Assembly: GCA_919901555.1 (NCBI GenBank)
Contig: CAKKPG010000089.1
Span: 1-43,099, forward strand
Source: Nitrospiria bacterium
GTDB lineage: Bacteria; Nitrospirota; UBA9217
Length of the DNA: 43,099 nucleotides
Direction of reading: 5' to 3'
The notes under the pieces are model-generated. The model worked only from the letters and a program-made list of their open reading frames with translations, did not search any database and had not been told where the DNA came from. Below are positions 16,178-23,880 of this stretch, in pieces. Made by a program: the position numbers and the translations under genes. Positions within the stretch are counted from its first letter, which is position 1, and every line of letters begins with the position of its first letter.

Positions 16178-16591
16178 ATGGATAATTCCAGCGGCATGCA
16201 GACGGAAGAGATGAAACAGATGCTCATTGAATACATGGAAAAGGGCTTTCTTGAGAACATTATTGCCCTGTTCAAGACCGAGCCCTCTCTCTACGGGTTC
16301 ATTCCCGATATGCTCGGGCAGGACAATATGAGGGTGAGGCTGGGAACCGCGGCCCTCGTAGAGGAGCTTATCCAGGGCCATGGGCCGGAATTGAGGGCCA
16401 TCGTGCCGCTTCTGACCCGGCTCTTGAAGCATGAAAATCCCACGGTGAAGGGCGATGCCGCATACGTGCTCGGGATCATTAAAGACCCCGCGGCCGGAGG
16501 GGCCCTCACGGAAATGTTGAATGATGAAAATGCCGCGGTTCGGGAGAGCGCCCGGGAAGCGCTCCAGGAGCTCGGCGCCCCGGAGAAATAA
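16178..16591 (+). CDS. HEAT-repeat protein
   Basis: A 137-residue, mostly helical protein. From about residue 45 it contains alpha-helical HEAT/PBS-lyase-type repeats with the pattern of MRVRLGTAALVEELI, NPTVKGDAAYVLGII and AAVRESAREALQELG. Such repeats form protein-binding solenoids and occur in regulators and in phycocyanobilin lyase relatives. The specific partner is unknown. No strong Shine-Dalgarno site is visible. It is convergent with the 16675 gene across a terminator hairpin. Confidence 0.8.
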   Translation: MDNSSGMQTEEMKQMLIEYMEKGFLENIIALFKTEPSLYGFIPDMLGQDNMRVRLGTAALVEELIQGHGPELRAIVPLLTRLLKHENPTVKGDAAYVLGIIKDPAAGGALTEMLNDENAAVRESAREALQELGAPEK

Positions 16592-16595
16592 AAAA

Positions 16596-16620
16596 AGGCA
16601 GGCGATTTGTTCGCCTGCCT
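16596..16620 (-). terminator. intrinsic terminator for the minus-strand secreted-protein gene
   Basis: A perfect 10-bp stem (AGGCAGGCGA and TCGCCTGCCT) has a 5-base loop. On the minus strand it is followed by a run of seven T (16595 downward), so it terminates transcription coming from the 16887 promoter side. It also ends the convergent HEAT gene region. Confidence 0.8.
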
Positions 16621-16674
16621 GCATGATAATAGACCAATTTTTTGCTGATATCGATGAAATAGTGGTATGAAAGG

Positions 16675-16887
16675 TTACTTCGCCGGAGTTGCGGGAGTCG
16701 CCGTCGGGGCCTTCTCCTCAGCCTTCTTCTCCATTTTCTTGGCCTTCTTGGCCTTCTTCTTGGCCGGGGCCTTCTCCTCAGCCTTCTTCTCGGCCGGGGC
16801 CGGAGCCGCCTTCTCCTGCTGGGCAACCGCTACGCCCAGCGAGAGTGCAAACATCATCGCCGTCAGGATCGCTACGATCTTCTTCAT
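16675..16887 (-). CDS. small Lys/Ala-rich exported protein
   Basis: A 70-residue protein with a clear signal peptide (MKKIVAILTAMMFALSLGVAVAQ, cited in part, with a likely cleavage after AVA). The mature part of about 47 residues is almost only Lys, Ala, Glu and Pro, with internal duplication of EKKAEEKAPAKKK-type units; the DNA shows the duplication too. It resembles histone H1-like or low-complexity periplasmic proteins. The function is unknown. It ends at a strong terminator, which supports it as a real, separately transcribed gene. Confidence 0.65.
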   Translation of the reverse strand: MKKIVAILTAMMFALSLGVAVAQQEKAAPAPAEKKAEEKAPAKKKAKKAKKMEKKAEEKAPTATPATPAK

Positions 16888-17084
16888 TCAATATCACCTC
16901 CGTTCATTTGATGGGATTTACCGCCGGTTCTTCGATATTTTGTCAAACCGGAAGTACGAATAATTTTAGCCGAATTGCCCTTCACTGTCAAGGCATTCGT
17001 TATTCGCTATAACCACTTGATTGTAAAAGCAAATAACATAATTTTCTTCTGCGCATCAGCGTTCAAACAATATGTTTTAGAACG

Positions 17085-17291
17085 TTAGCGCGCCGGTTTT
17101 GCGCCGATGAGCATGTCAGCGACCATGACGCCGACCAAAAAGACGATGCCCGTGATCCCGATGAGGGTGAGAAGGAAGTACAGCGTCTTTTTGGCGGCAG
17201 AGTCTTTCCGCGGCCTGATGGAACGGAAATAAACGAACACACTGAAGCCCAGGCCGGTGAAAAGGAAAAGCGTTTCAATCATGGGCCCCAT
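17085..17291 (-). CDS. small two-helix membrane protein
   Basis: A 68-residue protein with two hydrophobic segments, TLFLFTGLGFSVFVYF at the N-terminus and LLTLIGITGIVFLVGVMVADML at the C-terminal half, separated by a basic loop (RSIRPRKDSAAKK). No family is recognised. The ATG at 17291 could be replaced by the internal ATG at 17282 (MIETLF). It is divergent from the HD-domain gene. It may be real because its hydrophobic pattern is clean, but support is limited. Confidence 0.5.
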   Translation of the reverse strand: MGPMIETLFLFTGLGFSVFVYFRSIRPRKDSAAKKTLYFLLTLIGITGIVFLVGVMVADMLIGAKPAR

Positions 17292-17352
17292 GGTATCGCA
17301 GCGTGCGGCCGTCTGTCAACAGTGATTTTGCAGTGCTATCAGGATTTTTTAT

Positions 17353-17382
17353 TTGACACGGGACAGCATCTGCCTTTAAAAT
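17353..17382 (+). promoter_or_regulatory. sigma70-like promoter predicting a leaderless mRNA
   Basis: TTGACA (17353-17358) is a perfect -35 box, and TAAAAT (17377-17382) a near-consensus -10 box with an 18-base spacer. The ATG of the HD-domain gene starts at 17390, seven bases after the -10 box, so transcription would begin at or beside the A of ATG. No Shine-Dalgarno site is present. Confidence 0.65.
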
Positions 17383-17389
17383 TCAGTAT

Positions 17390-18370
17390 ATGCATCCCGA
17401 TTCGGAAATCGTTCAGGGCGGCCTTGTACTGCCTGTCGATGCGAGCGACGTCTATGGGAAGACGGTCGTCGAGGCAGGCACGGACGTAACTCCTGCAGTG
17501 CTCGCGGACGTTGCCGCCGCCGGACGGTTTGCGTCCACATGCCGCCTCAACTTGAAGGGCAGCCGGCTGCGGAAGGACATGGATGAACTGATCGGGCAGG
17601 GTCCCTATCCGGAGCTGTTCCCGCCGGGCAGGATCGACGATGTCCTCCGTATATACGACGACCTCAGGGTGCTCCCTGTTCTCTTCGAGGAATTTGAGTT
17701 CATGCGGACGAGGGACATCTATGTATACGAGCATGTACTCAGAACGGCGGCGCTTACGGCGTCCATGGCCATCGACCTGTACGGAAAGGACCGTGCGCCT
17801 CTCATCGGATACACGGCGCTGACCCACGACATCGGCATGGTTCGGTTGCCTGATGATGTCCTGAAACAGGACATCGGCGTGGACAGGCGGAAACGCAAGG
17901 TGCTCTATGGGCACACGATCGTGGGATACGTGCTGCTCACCTATTACCTGGGCAGCGCCCAGTTCGGCAACTGCCGCGTGGCGCTCGAGCATCATGAGCG
18001 GGGAAACGGCGTGGGCTATCCCCGGGGCATCAAACTACGGGACCAGATCATCGAGCTCATCGGCACGGCAGACGCCTTTGACGCGCTTCTGTCGGCGAGG
18101 CCGTTCCGGAAGGAACCCTTCGAACTGCGGGCGGCCCTGGACACGCTCTGGAACGAGGCGAAACTGGGGGTGCTGAACTCCGTGGCGGTGAAACTCCTCA
18201 TTGGGTACAGCCGCAGCCGGTATGAGGCGTTCGACGCCGGGCGGGTTATCGTTGCCGAGGAAACGCGGCGCCGGGCGCCGGCCGAGAATAACTATATCAA
18301 CTGGGCCGATTATCAGCACTATGAATGCGGCCTCACCGGGCAGGCCGCCGGAGCGAAAAAACAGGGCTGA
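17390..18370 (+). CDS. HD-domain (HD-GYP-like) phosphohydrolase
   Basis: A 326-residue protein. The central domain carries the metal-binding HD signature: His in YEHVLRTAAL (about residue 113), HD in LTHDIGMVRLPDD (about 144-145), a later HTIVGY, and EHHERGNGVGYPRG (about 203-216), the last resembling the HHExxDGxGYPxG motif of HD-GYP c-di-GMP phosphodiesterases with small changes. The N-terminal ~80 residues, beginning with a short beta-rich stretch, match the DUF3391-like or PilZ-adjacent regions seen before such domains. Likely role: c-di-GMP breakdown or related signalling. The neighbouring 18395 gene starts 24 bases after its stop and may be cotranscribed. Confidence 0.8.
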   Translation: MHPDSEIVQGGLVLPVDASDVYGKTVVEAGTDVTPAVLADVAAAGRFASTCRLNLKGSRLRKDMDELIGQGPYPELFPPGRIDDVLRIYDDLRVLPVLFEEFEFMRTRDIYVYEHVLRTAALTASMAIDLYGKDRAPLIGYTALTHDIGMVRLPDDVLKQDIGVDRRKRKVLYGHTIVGYVLLTYYLGSAQFGNCRVALEHHERGNGVGYPRGIKLRDQIIELIGTADAFDALLSARPFRKEPFELRAALDTLWNEAKLGVLNSVAVKLLIGYSRSRYEAFDAGRVIVAEETRRRAPAENNYINWADYQHYECGLTGQAAGAKKQG

Positions 18371-18394
18371 CCGCACTCGCGGCGGCGGTGGATT

Positions 18395-18793
18395 ATGAAC
18401 AGCGTAATTATCCTCCTTGTTGTCGTTCTCGCAGTGATTATTTATTTCCTTGCAGCTTCCGGTCGGCCGCCTGCTCCATCGGGGAAGGAGCAGGGCCGGC
18501 GAGGTGAAGGGGAATGGGAGTTTGGCGACGAGTGGAAACAGGGCTCGCCCGACGATGAAACTTCCGAAAAAGGCATTCAGTACGTAGAGGTCCTCCGGGG
18601 GGACACGGGCAGGGGGTTCGATGATTCCTCGATGATGGACCTTGTAAGCTATCTCGGCTCCCGCGGCGTCCGGGCAACGTACGACTCTTTTTCCATCGGC
18701 CTTGAGCCGGCGGCGATCAAGACCTACGCGCTCAAAGTCGAAGCAGGGAAAGAGGAAGAAGCAATGAAGAAGCTGGAAGAGAAATTATCATAA
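18395..18793 (+). CDS. single-pass membrane-anchored protein, DUF2007-like tail
   Basis: A 132-residue protein. Residues 1-22 form a hydrophobic anchor (NSVIILLVVVLAVIIYFLA). A polar linker rich in Gly, Glu and Asp follows. From about residue 65 there is a small alpha/beta domain (YVEVLRGDTGRGFDDSSMMD, and ALKVEAGKEEEAMKKLEEKL at the end) that resembles proteins annotated as putative signal-transducing DUF2007. The gene begins 24 bases after the HD-domain gene. Function unknown. Confidence 0.6.
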   Translation: MNSVIILLVVVLAVIIYFLAASGRPPAPSGKEQGRRGEGEWEFGDEWKQGSPDDETSEKGIQYVEVLRGDTGRGFDDSSMMDLVSYLGSRGVRATYDSFSIGLEPAAIKTYALKVEAGKEEEAMKKLEEKLS

Positions 18794-18905
18794 CGGGCCA
18801 AGGGGCCGGGGTCGGGGGTCAAGGAAACGGCATAATTTCGTGGCAGCGTGTTGCTTGACTCGTGCCCCATGCCTCCTGGCCCCATCTATTCACAAGGAGC
18901 ATCAC

Positions 18906-19379
18906 ATGTCGGAAGAGCTGGAGATGAAAGACCTGAACGAGTCGCTCGATGCGTACAAGTCGAAAATATCGCAGGTGAACAAGGCCACGCTCACGTGGGA
19001 CAAGGACCTTATCTTCGTCGGCAGGACCAACCGGGGATACGAGGTGGAGTATGACGCGCAGCAGCAGTGGGGCTGCTCTCCCACGGAGACGCTGCTCCTG
19101 AGCGTTGCCGGGTGCATGGGTATCGACATGGTGTCGTTCCTGAAAAAGATGAAAGTCGAAATCAAGTCCTACAAGATGGACATCGTCGGGGAGCGGAACC
19201 CCACGCCGCCCCAGTACTATACGGCCATCGAGATGATCATCGCCGTTGCGGGGTCAGGGCTTACGGCCAAGAAGGTCGAACGCGCCATCTCCCTTTCACA
19301 GGACAAGTACTGTTCCGTGTACCACTCCCTCAGAAAAGACATGAAGGTGAAGGTGGACTATACGTTTGAGAACGTGTGA
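18906..19379 (+). CDS. OsmC family peroxiredoxin-like protein
   Basis: A 157-residue OsmC/Ohr superfamily protein. The family-typical segment PTETLLLSVAGCMGIDMVSFLKK (cited in part) holds a cysteine at about residue 72. The second Cys of the OsmC pair sits in DKYCSVYHSL at about residue 140. These two are the peroxidatic and resolving cysteines in the family, which reduces organic hydroperoxides; many members of the YhfA-like group remain uncharacterised. Start codon 18906 follows AAGGAGC at an 8-base spacing. It fits with the nearby rubrerythrin as oxidative stress defence in an anaerobe. Confidence 0.85.
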   Translation: MSEELEMKDLNESLDAYKSKISQVNKATLTWDKDLIFVGRTNRGYEVEYDAQQQWGCSPTETLLLSVAGCMGIDMVSFLKKMKVEIKSYKMDIVGERNPTPPQYYTAIEMIIAVAGSGLTAKKVERAISLSQDKYCSVYHSLRKDMKVKVDYTFENV

Positions 19380-19384
19380 TACAA

Positions 19385-19480
19385 GTGAATTGTAAATTGC
19401 AAATTGTAAAGCGCAAATTTCAAATTGCGGGAACGTCGCCATCTTATACAATTTACAATTTGATATTTCCAATTTACAAT
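19385..19480. repeat. AT-rich inverted repeat (AATTGTAAATTG family)
   Basis: The left side has AATTGTAAATTGCAAATTG and the right side ACAATTTACAATTTG, giving arms that can pair across about 40 bases. The same core appears at 8860-8936 and 39524-39560. It lies between OsmC and the PLD gene. Confidence 0.5.
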
Positions 19481-19500
19481 GTTTTTATCGCCCCTATCCT

Positions 19501-20628
19501 ATGACCACCATTCGTCTCCTTAAAAACGGTGTAGAAGCATTCCCGGCTATGTTCGATGCCATTGACCGCGCCGCGTCGTGCATCGCCGTGGAGATGTACA
19601 TCTTTGCAGACGATGAAACCGGCAGGGAATTCAGAGACCGTCTCATTACGGCGGCAAAGAAGGGCGTGCGGGTCAAGGTGCTGGTGGATGCGCTGGGATC
19701 CTGGCCGCTTTCCGATTCGTTCTGGGACGAGCTTCGCAAGGCCGGCGGCAGGGTGCGCAGATTCCGTCCTCAGACAAAAGGATTTCTGCTGTTTCGCAAC
19801 CATCGCAAGCTCCTCCTCGTTGATGACCGCATCGCATACGTCGGCGGGATCAATATTGCGGACGAGTATTACCGCGGGGACCGCGGAGAGCTTCCCTGGC
19901 GCGACAACGCACTTGAGATATCCGGAATTGATGTAGCTCGGCTCCGACGCTCTTTTTCCAGAATGTGGGCGCGTGCAAACCTCCCGCTGCGCAGGATGGT
20001 GCTCCGGCTTCGCGGCGACGGCTGGGCGAAAGGCGCTGAGGAGAACACAATAGGCTTTCTGGAAAGCGGGCCGGAAAACCTGGTTCGGCCGATACGGAGA
20101 GCATACCGCCGGCTCATCCATAATGCGCATACAAGCATTGACCTTGCCATGAGCTATTTCTATCCTCACGGAAGCGTGATCCGTGCGCTCAAGGGGGCAG
20201 TGAAGCGAGGGGTGCGCGTGCGGCTCTTGGTCCCGCAAAAAAGCGACGTGCGGATCGCGCGGTGGGCCGCACGCGGGCTTTACGGCAGGCTGCTCCGGGC
20301 GGGGATCGAGGTCTGGGAATACACGCCTTCGATGATGCACGCAAAGCTCGCGATCGTTGATGATACCGTGGTCGCCGGATCGGCAAACCTCGACATCCGG
20401 AGCGGGAGGATCAATTACGAGCTCGTTGCCGTGGTGGCGGATCCGGAGCTCGCGGCGCGCGCACGGGCGGATTTCGACGCAGACCTGAAACAGGCGGAGC
20501 GCATCCACTTTTTAGAATGGAAGATGCGGCCCCTTATGCAAAAGATCAAAGAACGCATCAGCTACTGGCTCCTTGCCCGGCTGGACATCTTCTTTGCCAA
20601 GGCCGAGCTGGCGAGGAGGATGTGGTAG
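19501..20628 (+). CDS. cls: cardiolipin synthase-like phospholipase D family protein
   Basis: A 375-residue protein with two PLD (HKD) motifs. The first is [19 protein letters not shown] (about residues 100-118). The second is [20 protein letters not shown] (about residues 280-299). These are the paired catalytic His/Lys/Asp sites of the cardiolipin synthase/PLD superfamily, which join two phosphatidylglycerols or transfer phosphatidyl groups. Unlike typical ClsA it lacks two N-terminal membrane helices, as do ClsB-type proteins. A basic C-terminal tail may bind the membrane. It lies between two repeat blocks and is probably monocistronic. Confidence 0.85.
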   Translation: MTTIRLLKNGVEAFPAMFDAIDRAASCIAVEMYIFADDETGREFRDRLITAAKKGVRVKVLVDALGSWPLSDSFWDELRKAGGRVRRFRPQTKGFLLFRNHRKLLLVDDRIAYVGGINIADEYYRGDRGELPWRDNALEISGIDVARLRRSFSRMWARANLPLRRMVLRLRGDGWAKGAEENTIGFLESGPENLVRPIRRAYRRLIHNAHTSIDLAMSYFYPHGSVIRALKGAVKRGVRVRLLVPQKSDVRIARWAARGLYGRLLRAGIEVWEYTPSMMHAKLAIVDDTVVAGSANLDIRSGRINYELVAVVADPELAARARADFDADLKQAERIHFLEWKMRPLMQKIKERISYWLLARLDIFFAKAELARRMW

Positions 20629-20631
20629 GGG

Positions 20632-20735
<104 letters not shown>

Positions 20736-20749
20736 TAAAGGAGATTAGA

Positions 20750-21322
20750 ATGAAACTTAAAGGCACCAGGACCGAAAAAAACCTTCTCGCCGCGTTTGCC
20801 GGCGAGTCCCAGGCAAGGAACCGCTACACCTACTTCGCAAGCGTTGCGAAGAAAGAGGGGTACGAGCAGATCTCGGCCATTTTCCTCGAAACGGCCGAAA
20901 ATGAAAAGGAGCACGCCAAACGGTTCTTCAAGTTCCTCGAAGGGGGAATGGCGGAGTTTACCGCAACGTTCCCCGCCGGCAGGATCGGGACCACGGCGGA
21001 AAACCTGAAAGCTGCGGCAGAAGGGGAGAACGAGGAGTGGACCAAATTATACCCCGGTTTTGCCGACGTGGCCGATAGAGAAGGGTTCCCGGAAGCGGCT
21101 GCGGCGTTTCGCTCTATCTCAAAGGTCGAGGTCAAGCACGAGAATCGCTACCGGAAACTTCTGGAAAACGTAGAGAAGGACGCCGTTTTTAAGAAAGAAA
21201 AATCAGCGGTCTGGAAGTGCCGAAACTGCGGCTACCATCACGAGGCCGAGGGAGCGCCTGACGTCTGCCCCGCATGCCTGCACCCGACAAGCTACTTCGA
21301 ACTTTTGGCGGAGAATTATTAA
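20750..21322 (+). CDS. rbr: rubrerythrin
   Basis: A 190-residue rubrerythrin. The N-terminal ferritin-like four-helix domain has the first metal-ligand segment [14 protein letters not shown] and the second [16 protein letters not shown], plus later Glu/His ligands ([15 protein letters not shown]). The C-terminal rubredoxin-like domain has [12 protein letters not shown]-type and CPACLHP pairs (two CxxC). It reduces hydrogen peroxide in anaerobes using electrons from rubredoxin or NADH pathways. A good ribosome site (AAAGGAG) is eight bases before the ATG. Full family length. Confidence 0.95.
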   Translation: MKLKGTRTEKNLLAAFAGESQARNRYTYFASVAKKEGYEQISAIFLETAENEKEHAKRFFKFLEGGMAEFTATFPAGRIGTTAENLKAAAEGENEEWTKLYPGFADVADREGFPEAAAAFRSISKVEVKHENRYRKLLENVEKDAVFKKEKSAVWKCRNCGYHHEAEGAPDVCPACLHPTSYFELLAENY

Positions 21323-21341
21323 TAACACGTTATTTTCTTTG

Positions 21342-21370
21342 TTGCAAACCGTCACCCGCGGTCGTATAAT
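21342..21370 (+). promoter_or_regulatory. sigma70-like promoter for the zinc-ribbon gene
   Basis: TTGCAA (21342-21347) and a perfect TATAAT (21365-21370) are 17 bases apart. The gene start at 21406 is about 29 bases past the predicted transcription start and has a GGGGGTG ribosome-like site, so this gene has a normal leader, in contrast to several others here. Confidence 0.65.
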
Positions 21371-21405
21371 ACATCGCCTTAATTTTATCGGGGGTGTTGA
21401 TTACC

Positions 21406-21708
21406 ATGTCTGAAATGGAATACAAAGTGAAAGAAGCGCCGACCTGCCCGCACTGCAAGTCGGTGATGGAGCAGATGGATTCACGGCACCTGGACTGGGG
21501 CCTGCCGTATTTATGGGTTTGTTTCAATAATAACTGCACGTTTTTCATGAAGGGCTGGAAGCACATGATGGAAAGCTACGGCCAGCTCGTTTCATACCGC
21601 TTCATGATCCAGCCGGACTCCGGCACGGTCGGCGTGATCCCGGCCTTCAGCCATGAATACCTGCACCAGCACGGGAAGCCGAGCAACCCGTACCTCGACG
21701 AAGAGTGA
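21406..21708 (+). CDS. small zinc-ribbon-like conserved protein
   Basis: A 100-residue protein. An N-terminal CPHC pair (about residue 14) and later a CFNNNC (about residue 39) could hold a zinc ion. The rest is aromatic-rich (GLPYLWVCF, MKGWKHMMESYGQLVSYRFM, cited in part). The start ATG 21406 (MSEMEYK) suits the ribosome site better than the GTG at 21394. It has its own promoter and a terminator at 21738. Conserved function unknown; no related pathway is visible next to it. Confidence 0.65.
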   Translation: MSEMEYKVKEAPTCPHCKSVMEQMDSRHLDWGLPYLWVCFNNNCTFFMKGWKHMMESYGQLVSYRFMIQPDSGTVGVIPAFSHEYLHQHGKPSNPYLDEE

Positions 21709-21737
21709 TATCGTATAGCGTACATAAATAACATTAC

Positions 21738-21772
21738 AAACCGTGGATTTATATACAGTCCGCGGTTTTTTT
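21738..21772 (+). terminator. intrinsic terminator after the zinc-ribbon gene
   Basis: The arms AAACCGTGGA (21738-21747) and TCCGCGGTTT (21759-21768) form a stem with one T-G pair, followed directly by a run of T to 21772. This marks the end of the conserved core section; the toxin-antitoxin zone starts right after it. Confidence 0.8.
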
Positions 21773-21801
21773 GTTCATAACACAAAACCATATTTACTTT
21801 C

Positions 21802-22059
21802 TTGACACGTCAAGAAATCCATTATCGCGCAAAAGTGAACGCGCTCGTAGACCTCGGACTTGGGTTCGCTGCCCGCACGCTGGAGAATCTGACAAAGACC
21901 GCGTTCAAGATGCAGGAGAAGTACGGTCTTCTCACGAATGACGCGGTGGTGCTGGCAGTGGCAATGCGGCTGAAAGCGGACGTTCTCGTGTCGAGCGATA
22001 AGGCATTCCATGGCGTGACTGAGGTTGCAGTTCATTATCCCACGGATTTGAGGCTGTAA
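21802..22059 (+). pseudogene. PIN-domain toxin, C-terminal fragment
   Basis: Only the second half of a VapC-like PIN domain is present. The diagnostic part is LLTNDAVVLAVAMRLKADVL followed by SSDKAFHGV, which carry the third and fourth acidic residues of the nuclease site. The first half, with the invariant N-terminal Asp, is missing, and a weak TTG is the only start. The fragment begins 30 bases after the terminator at 21738-21772, so the gene was probably cut by a rearrangement at this border. Confidence 0.65.
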
Positions 22060-22088
22060 GATTTATAACATTACAAGGAGGAGTTGCA

Positions 22089-22328
22089 ATGGCAACGATA
22101 TCTGATCGTATTACCGTTAATCCCGAAGTGTGTATGGGGCAGCCTACCATACGCGGCATGCGCATCACGGTCGCCTTTGTTCTCAAGTTGCTGGCCTCAG
22201 GCATGAGCCATGAGGAGATATTAAAGGCATATCCGGAGTTGGAGGAAGACGATATCAGGCAGTCCATGGAATATGCCGCATGGCTTGCAGGGGAATATCA
22301 TCGCCCCTTTCAGGCTCATGCCAAGTGA
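22089..22328 (+). CDS. DUF433 antitoxin-like protein
   Basis: A 79-residue DUF433 protein, a small helix-turn-helix family that acts as antitoxin or regulator. Signature segments are DRITVNPEVCMGQPTIRGMRI and LLASGMSHEEILKAYPELEEDDI, cited in part. A strong ribosome site (AAGGAGG) is nine bases upstream. The usual partner is a DUF5615 PIN-like toxin encoded directly downstream; here only the first ~15 codons of such a gene remain, so this is an orphan antitoxin. Confidence 0.85.
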   Translation: MATISDRITVNPEVCMGQPTIRGMRITVAFVLKLLASGMSHEEILKAYPELEEDDIRQSMEYAAWLAGEYHRPFQAHAK

Positions 22329-22333
22329 ACACC

Positions 22334-22391
22334 ATGAAGATAAAATTCATCGCGGACATGCATATTTCCCCTCTCACTACCGGCAGCCCGG
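22334..22391 (+). pseudogene. DUF5615-type PIN-like toxin, N-terminal stub
   Basis: The first codons MKIKFIADMHISPL match the start of DUF5615/Mut7-C-like toxins (usually KFLxDxxLxP). The similarity ends after about 15 residues, and the frame runs into the next, unrelated gene. The start overlaps the region just after the DUF433 stop, as in intact pairs. The toxin has been deleted while the antitoxin was kept. Confidence 0.5.
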
Positions 22392-22640
22392 ATGAAAGAA
22401 ATCGCCGCCGCGTATCTCGATGCGGAAGAGGCGATCCAGTTCGGTCCCGCCGCGGGAGTGGCAATTACGAAAAAGGACCTGTTCCACCTGGCGCCCGCCG
22501 TGTGTATCAAGTTCAGGGGCATGGAACGATCGAATAAGAATATCAAGAAAGTCACCGAAACCGCCCTGAGCAGCTATGTCGCAACGCTGGATACCACGCC
22601 TGAGGCCATGGCGGACCCGCTGCCGGTCGTCCGCTTTGTC
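22392..22640 (+). pseudogene. antitoxin-like gene, 5' fragment split by the HigBA segment
   Basis: The first ~76 codons of an unrecognised acidic protein (starts MKEIAAAYLDAEEAIQFG). It continues normally to YVATLDTTPEAMADP and then runs into unrelated sequence. The matching 3' part lies at 23524-23880 and begins with the same YVATLDTAPEAMADP, in frame. Joining the two at the shared 47-bp repeat gives a continuous ~179-residue protein. As the 3' part overlaps a PIN toxin gene by one base, this protein was probably that toxin's antitoxin or partner. Confidence 0.65.
22574..22620. repeat. 47-bp direct repeat, copy 1, left border of HigBA segment
   Basis: Identical to 23523-23569 except for one base (ACG against GCG). 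The two copies bracket about 900 bases that contain higBA and split the antitoxin-like gene. Confidence 0.85.
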
Positions 22641-22658
22641 GAAATTCCGATATTCCAA

Positions 22659-22696
22659 TTGACAACTGTAACGTGACGCGTTATAATTTGTCACGT
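22659..22696 (+). promoter_or_regulatory. higBA promoter with overlapping operator
   Basis: A near-perfect promoter: TTGACA at 22659-22664, 17-base spacer, TATAAT at 22682-22687. The palindrome ACGTGAC (22671-22677) and GTCACGT (22690-22696) is centred on the -10 box with a 12-base gap, the expected place for a HigA repressor to block RNA polymerase. The GTG of higB begins at 22695, inside the right arm, so the mRNA would start at or next to the start codon. Confidence 0.75.
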
Positions 22697-22976
22697 GATA
22701 AAGACATTTTCAGATAAGCATACGTATGAATTCTATATCACCGGCAAGTCCAAGCGTTTGCCGGCTGATTTGCTGAAACGCGCTATGCGTCGGCTGGAGT
22801 ATGTCAACCTTGCAACAAGTCTTGATGACTTGAAGGTTCCTCCAAGCAACCGGCTCCACGCGTTGAAAGACGACCGAGAGGGTCAACATTCCGTTTCAGT
22901 TAACGACCAATGGCGCATATGCTTTCGATTCAAAGACGGCGATGCTTACGATGTCGAAATAACTGATTATCATTAG
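22695..22976 (+). CDS. higB: HigB-like toxin (RelE superfamily)
   Basis: A 93-residue RelE/HigB-1 toxin, a ribosome-dependent mRNA interferase in characterised relatives. Key features are the N-terminal IKTFSDKHTYEFYITGKSKR, the VPPSNRLHALKDDREGQHSVSV segment (cited in part) and the C-terminal DQWRICFRFKDGDAYDVEITDYH, which carries the basic and aromatic residues of the active face. The start is GTG at 22695, judged by the family N-terminus. It is the first gene of a reverse-order (toxin first) TA operon, 11 bases ahead of higA. It looks intact, unlike its neighbours. Confidence 0.9.
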   Translation: MIKTFSDKHTYEFYITGKSKRLPADLLKRAMRRLEYVNLATSLDDLKVPPSNRLHALKDDREGQHSVSVNDQWRICFRFKDGDAYDVEITDYH

Positions 22977-22987
22977 AGAGGTGCATT

Positions 22988-23302
22988 ATGGCAATCGCAA
23001 ATACAGTGGTACGAACCGTGAAACCGACTCATCCCGGAGAAATGCTTCGTGAAGATTTCATGCCTGATTTCGGGCTCACCGCGGCAAGTCTCGCCGAGGC
23101 CCTTGGCGTCTCCCGTCAAACGATCAACGAGATATTGCGAGAGCGGAGAGCGATTTCACCGGCAATGGCGCTGCTGCTGTCGCGCCTTTTCGGGAACACG
23201 CCGGAGTTTTGGCTCAATGCCCAGCGTACGGTGGATCTTTGGGAGGCAAAGAAGCGTCAGGAAAAGAAGCTCAGACGTATACAGCCATTGAACGCCGCTT
23301 GA
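22988..23302 (+). CDS. higA: HigA antitoxin (XRE-type)
   Basis: A 104-residue antitoxin of the HigA family. It starts with the family pattern KPTHPGEMLREDFMPDFGLT and has an XRE helix-turn-helix (LAEALGVSRQTINEILRERR) followed by ALLLSRLFGNTPEFWLNAQ. The C-terminal basic tail is typical. It neutralises HigB and represses the operon through the palindrome at 22671-22696. A ribosome site (GAGAGG) lies just before the ATG. The pair lies between two 47-bp direct repeats inside a split gene. Confidence 0.92.
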   Translation: MAIANTVVRTVKPTHPGEMLREDFMPDFGLTAASLAEALGVSRQTINEILRERRAISPAMALLLSRLFGNTPEFWLNAQRTVDLWEAKKRQEKKLRRIQPLNAA

Positions 23303-23522
23303 TTGGGTTTGTATGGCTGATCGCTATTTAACAGAACCGATGGATCAAGCTGGCATCGGCTTTTCCCGTCAGTCCTACGATTACGAACAGCCGCGGCATT
23401 AATCAGACGGATTGGATCAAAATTGATCGGAAGACCTATGATTTGTGCATTGATCCGCGGGATTATTGACCAAGAAAGTCTTGTGATATATTTTCAGTTT
23501 GGGCTTGAAAGAAGGCGTGGCA
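23303..23522. other. non-coding remnant between higA and the repeat
   Basis: About 220 bases with no convincing gene. It holds a short open stretch (reading TDWIKIDRKTYDLCIDPRDY in one frame) that may be the tail of a lost gene. A weak promoter-like pair (TTGACC at 23465, TATTTT at 23488, 17-base spacer) points towards the second antitoxin fragment. Confidence 0.35.
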
Positions 23523-23569
23523 CTATGTCGCAACGCTGGATACCGCGCCTGAGGCCATGGCGGACCCGC
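23523..23569. repeat. 47-bp direct repeat, copy 2, right border of HigBA segment
   Basis: Second copy of 22574-22620, with one mismatch. It is in the same reading frame of the split antitoxin-like gene as copy 1, so recombination between the copies would excise higBA and restore an intact frame. Confidence 0.85.
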
Positions 23570-23880
23570 AGATGGCGTTTGCGTTCTGCTACATTGCGAG
23601 TCATTTTGGACTGGGACTTTTGACCGACGAAGAGGCGACCGGCATATTGGAATATGTTGAGGATGAACTCGGAGAGGAAATCGGGACAGGTGAGGGCAGG
23701 TCATTCTGGCAATCAGTCTCGTTGGAAGAACTCGCGGAAGAACAGGGCGTCGAGCCGGTGTCGGCGCCTGAAGAGGTATTCGCTCTTTGGCCCGCTGGTG
23801 ACGATCCGGATGACTTGCTGAATTTTGTTCTCCATGATCGCGGCGCACGGAGAAAACCGGCCGCCGGAGGGAATGCCTGA
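23524..23880 (+). pseudogene. antitoxin-like gene, 3' fragment
   Basis: About 118 codons continuing the protein begun at 22392. After the shared YVATLDTAPEAMADP it reads QMAFAFCYIASHFGLGLL and then an acidic, Glu-rich region ending RRKPAAGGNA. An internal ATG at 23557 could still start a 107-residue product. Its stop overlaps the ATG of the PIN gene by one base (TGATGG), the coupling expected for an antitoxin-toxin pair. No family is recognised with certainty. Confidence 0.6.
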
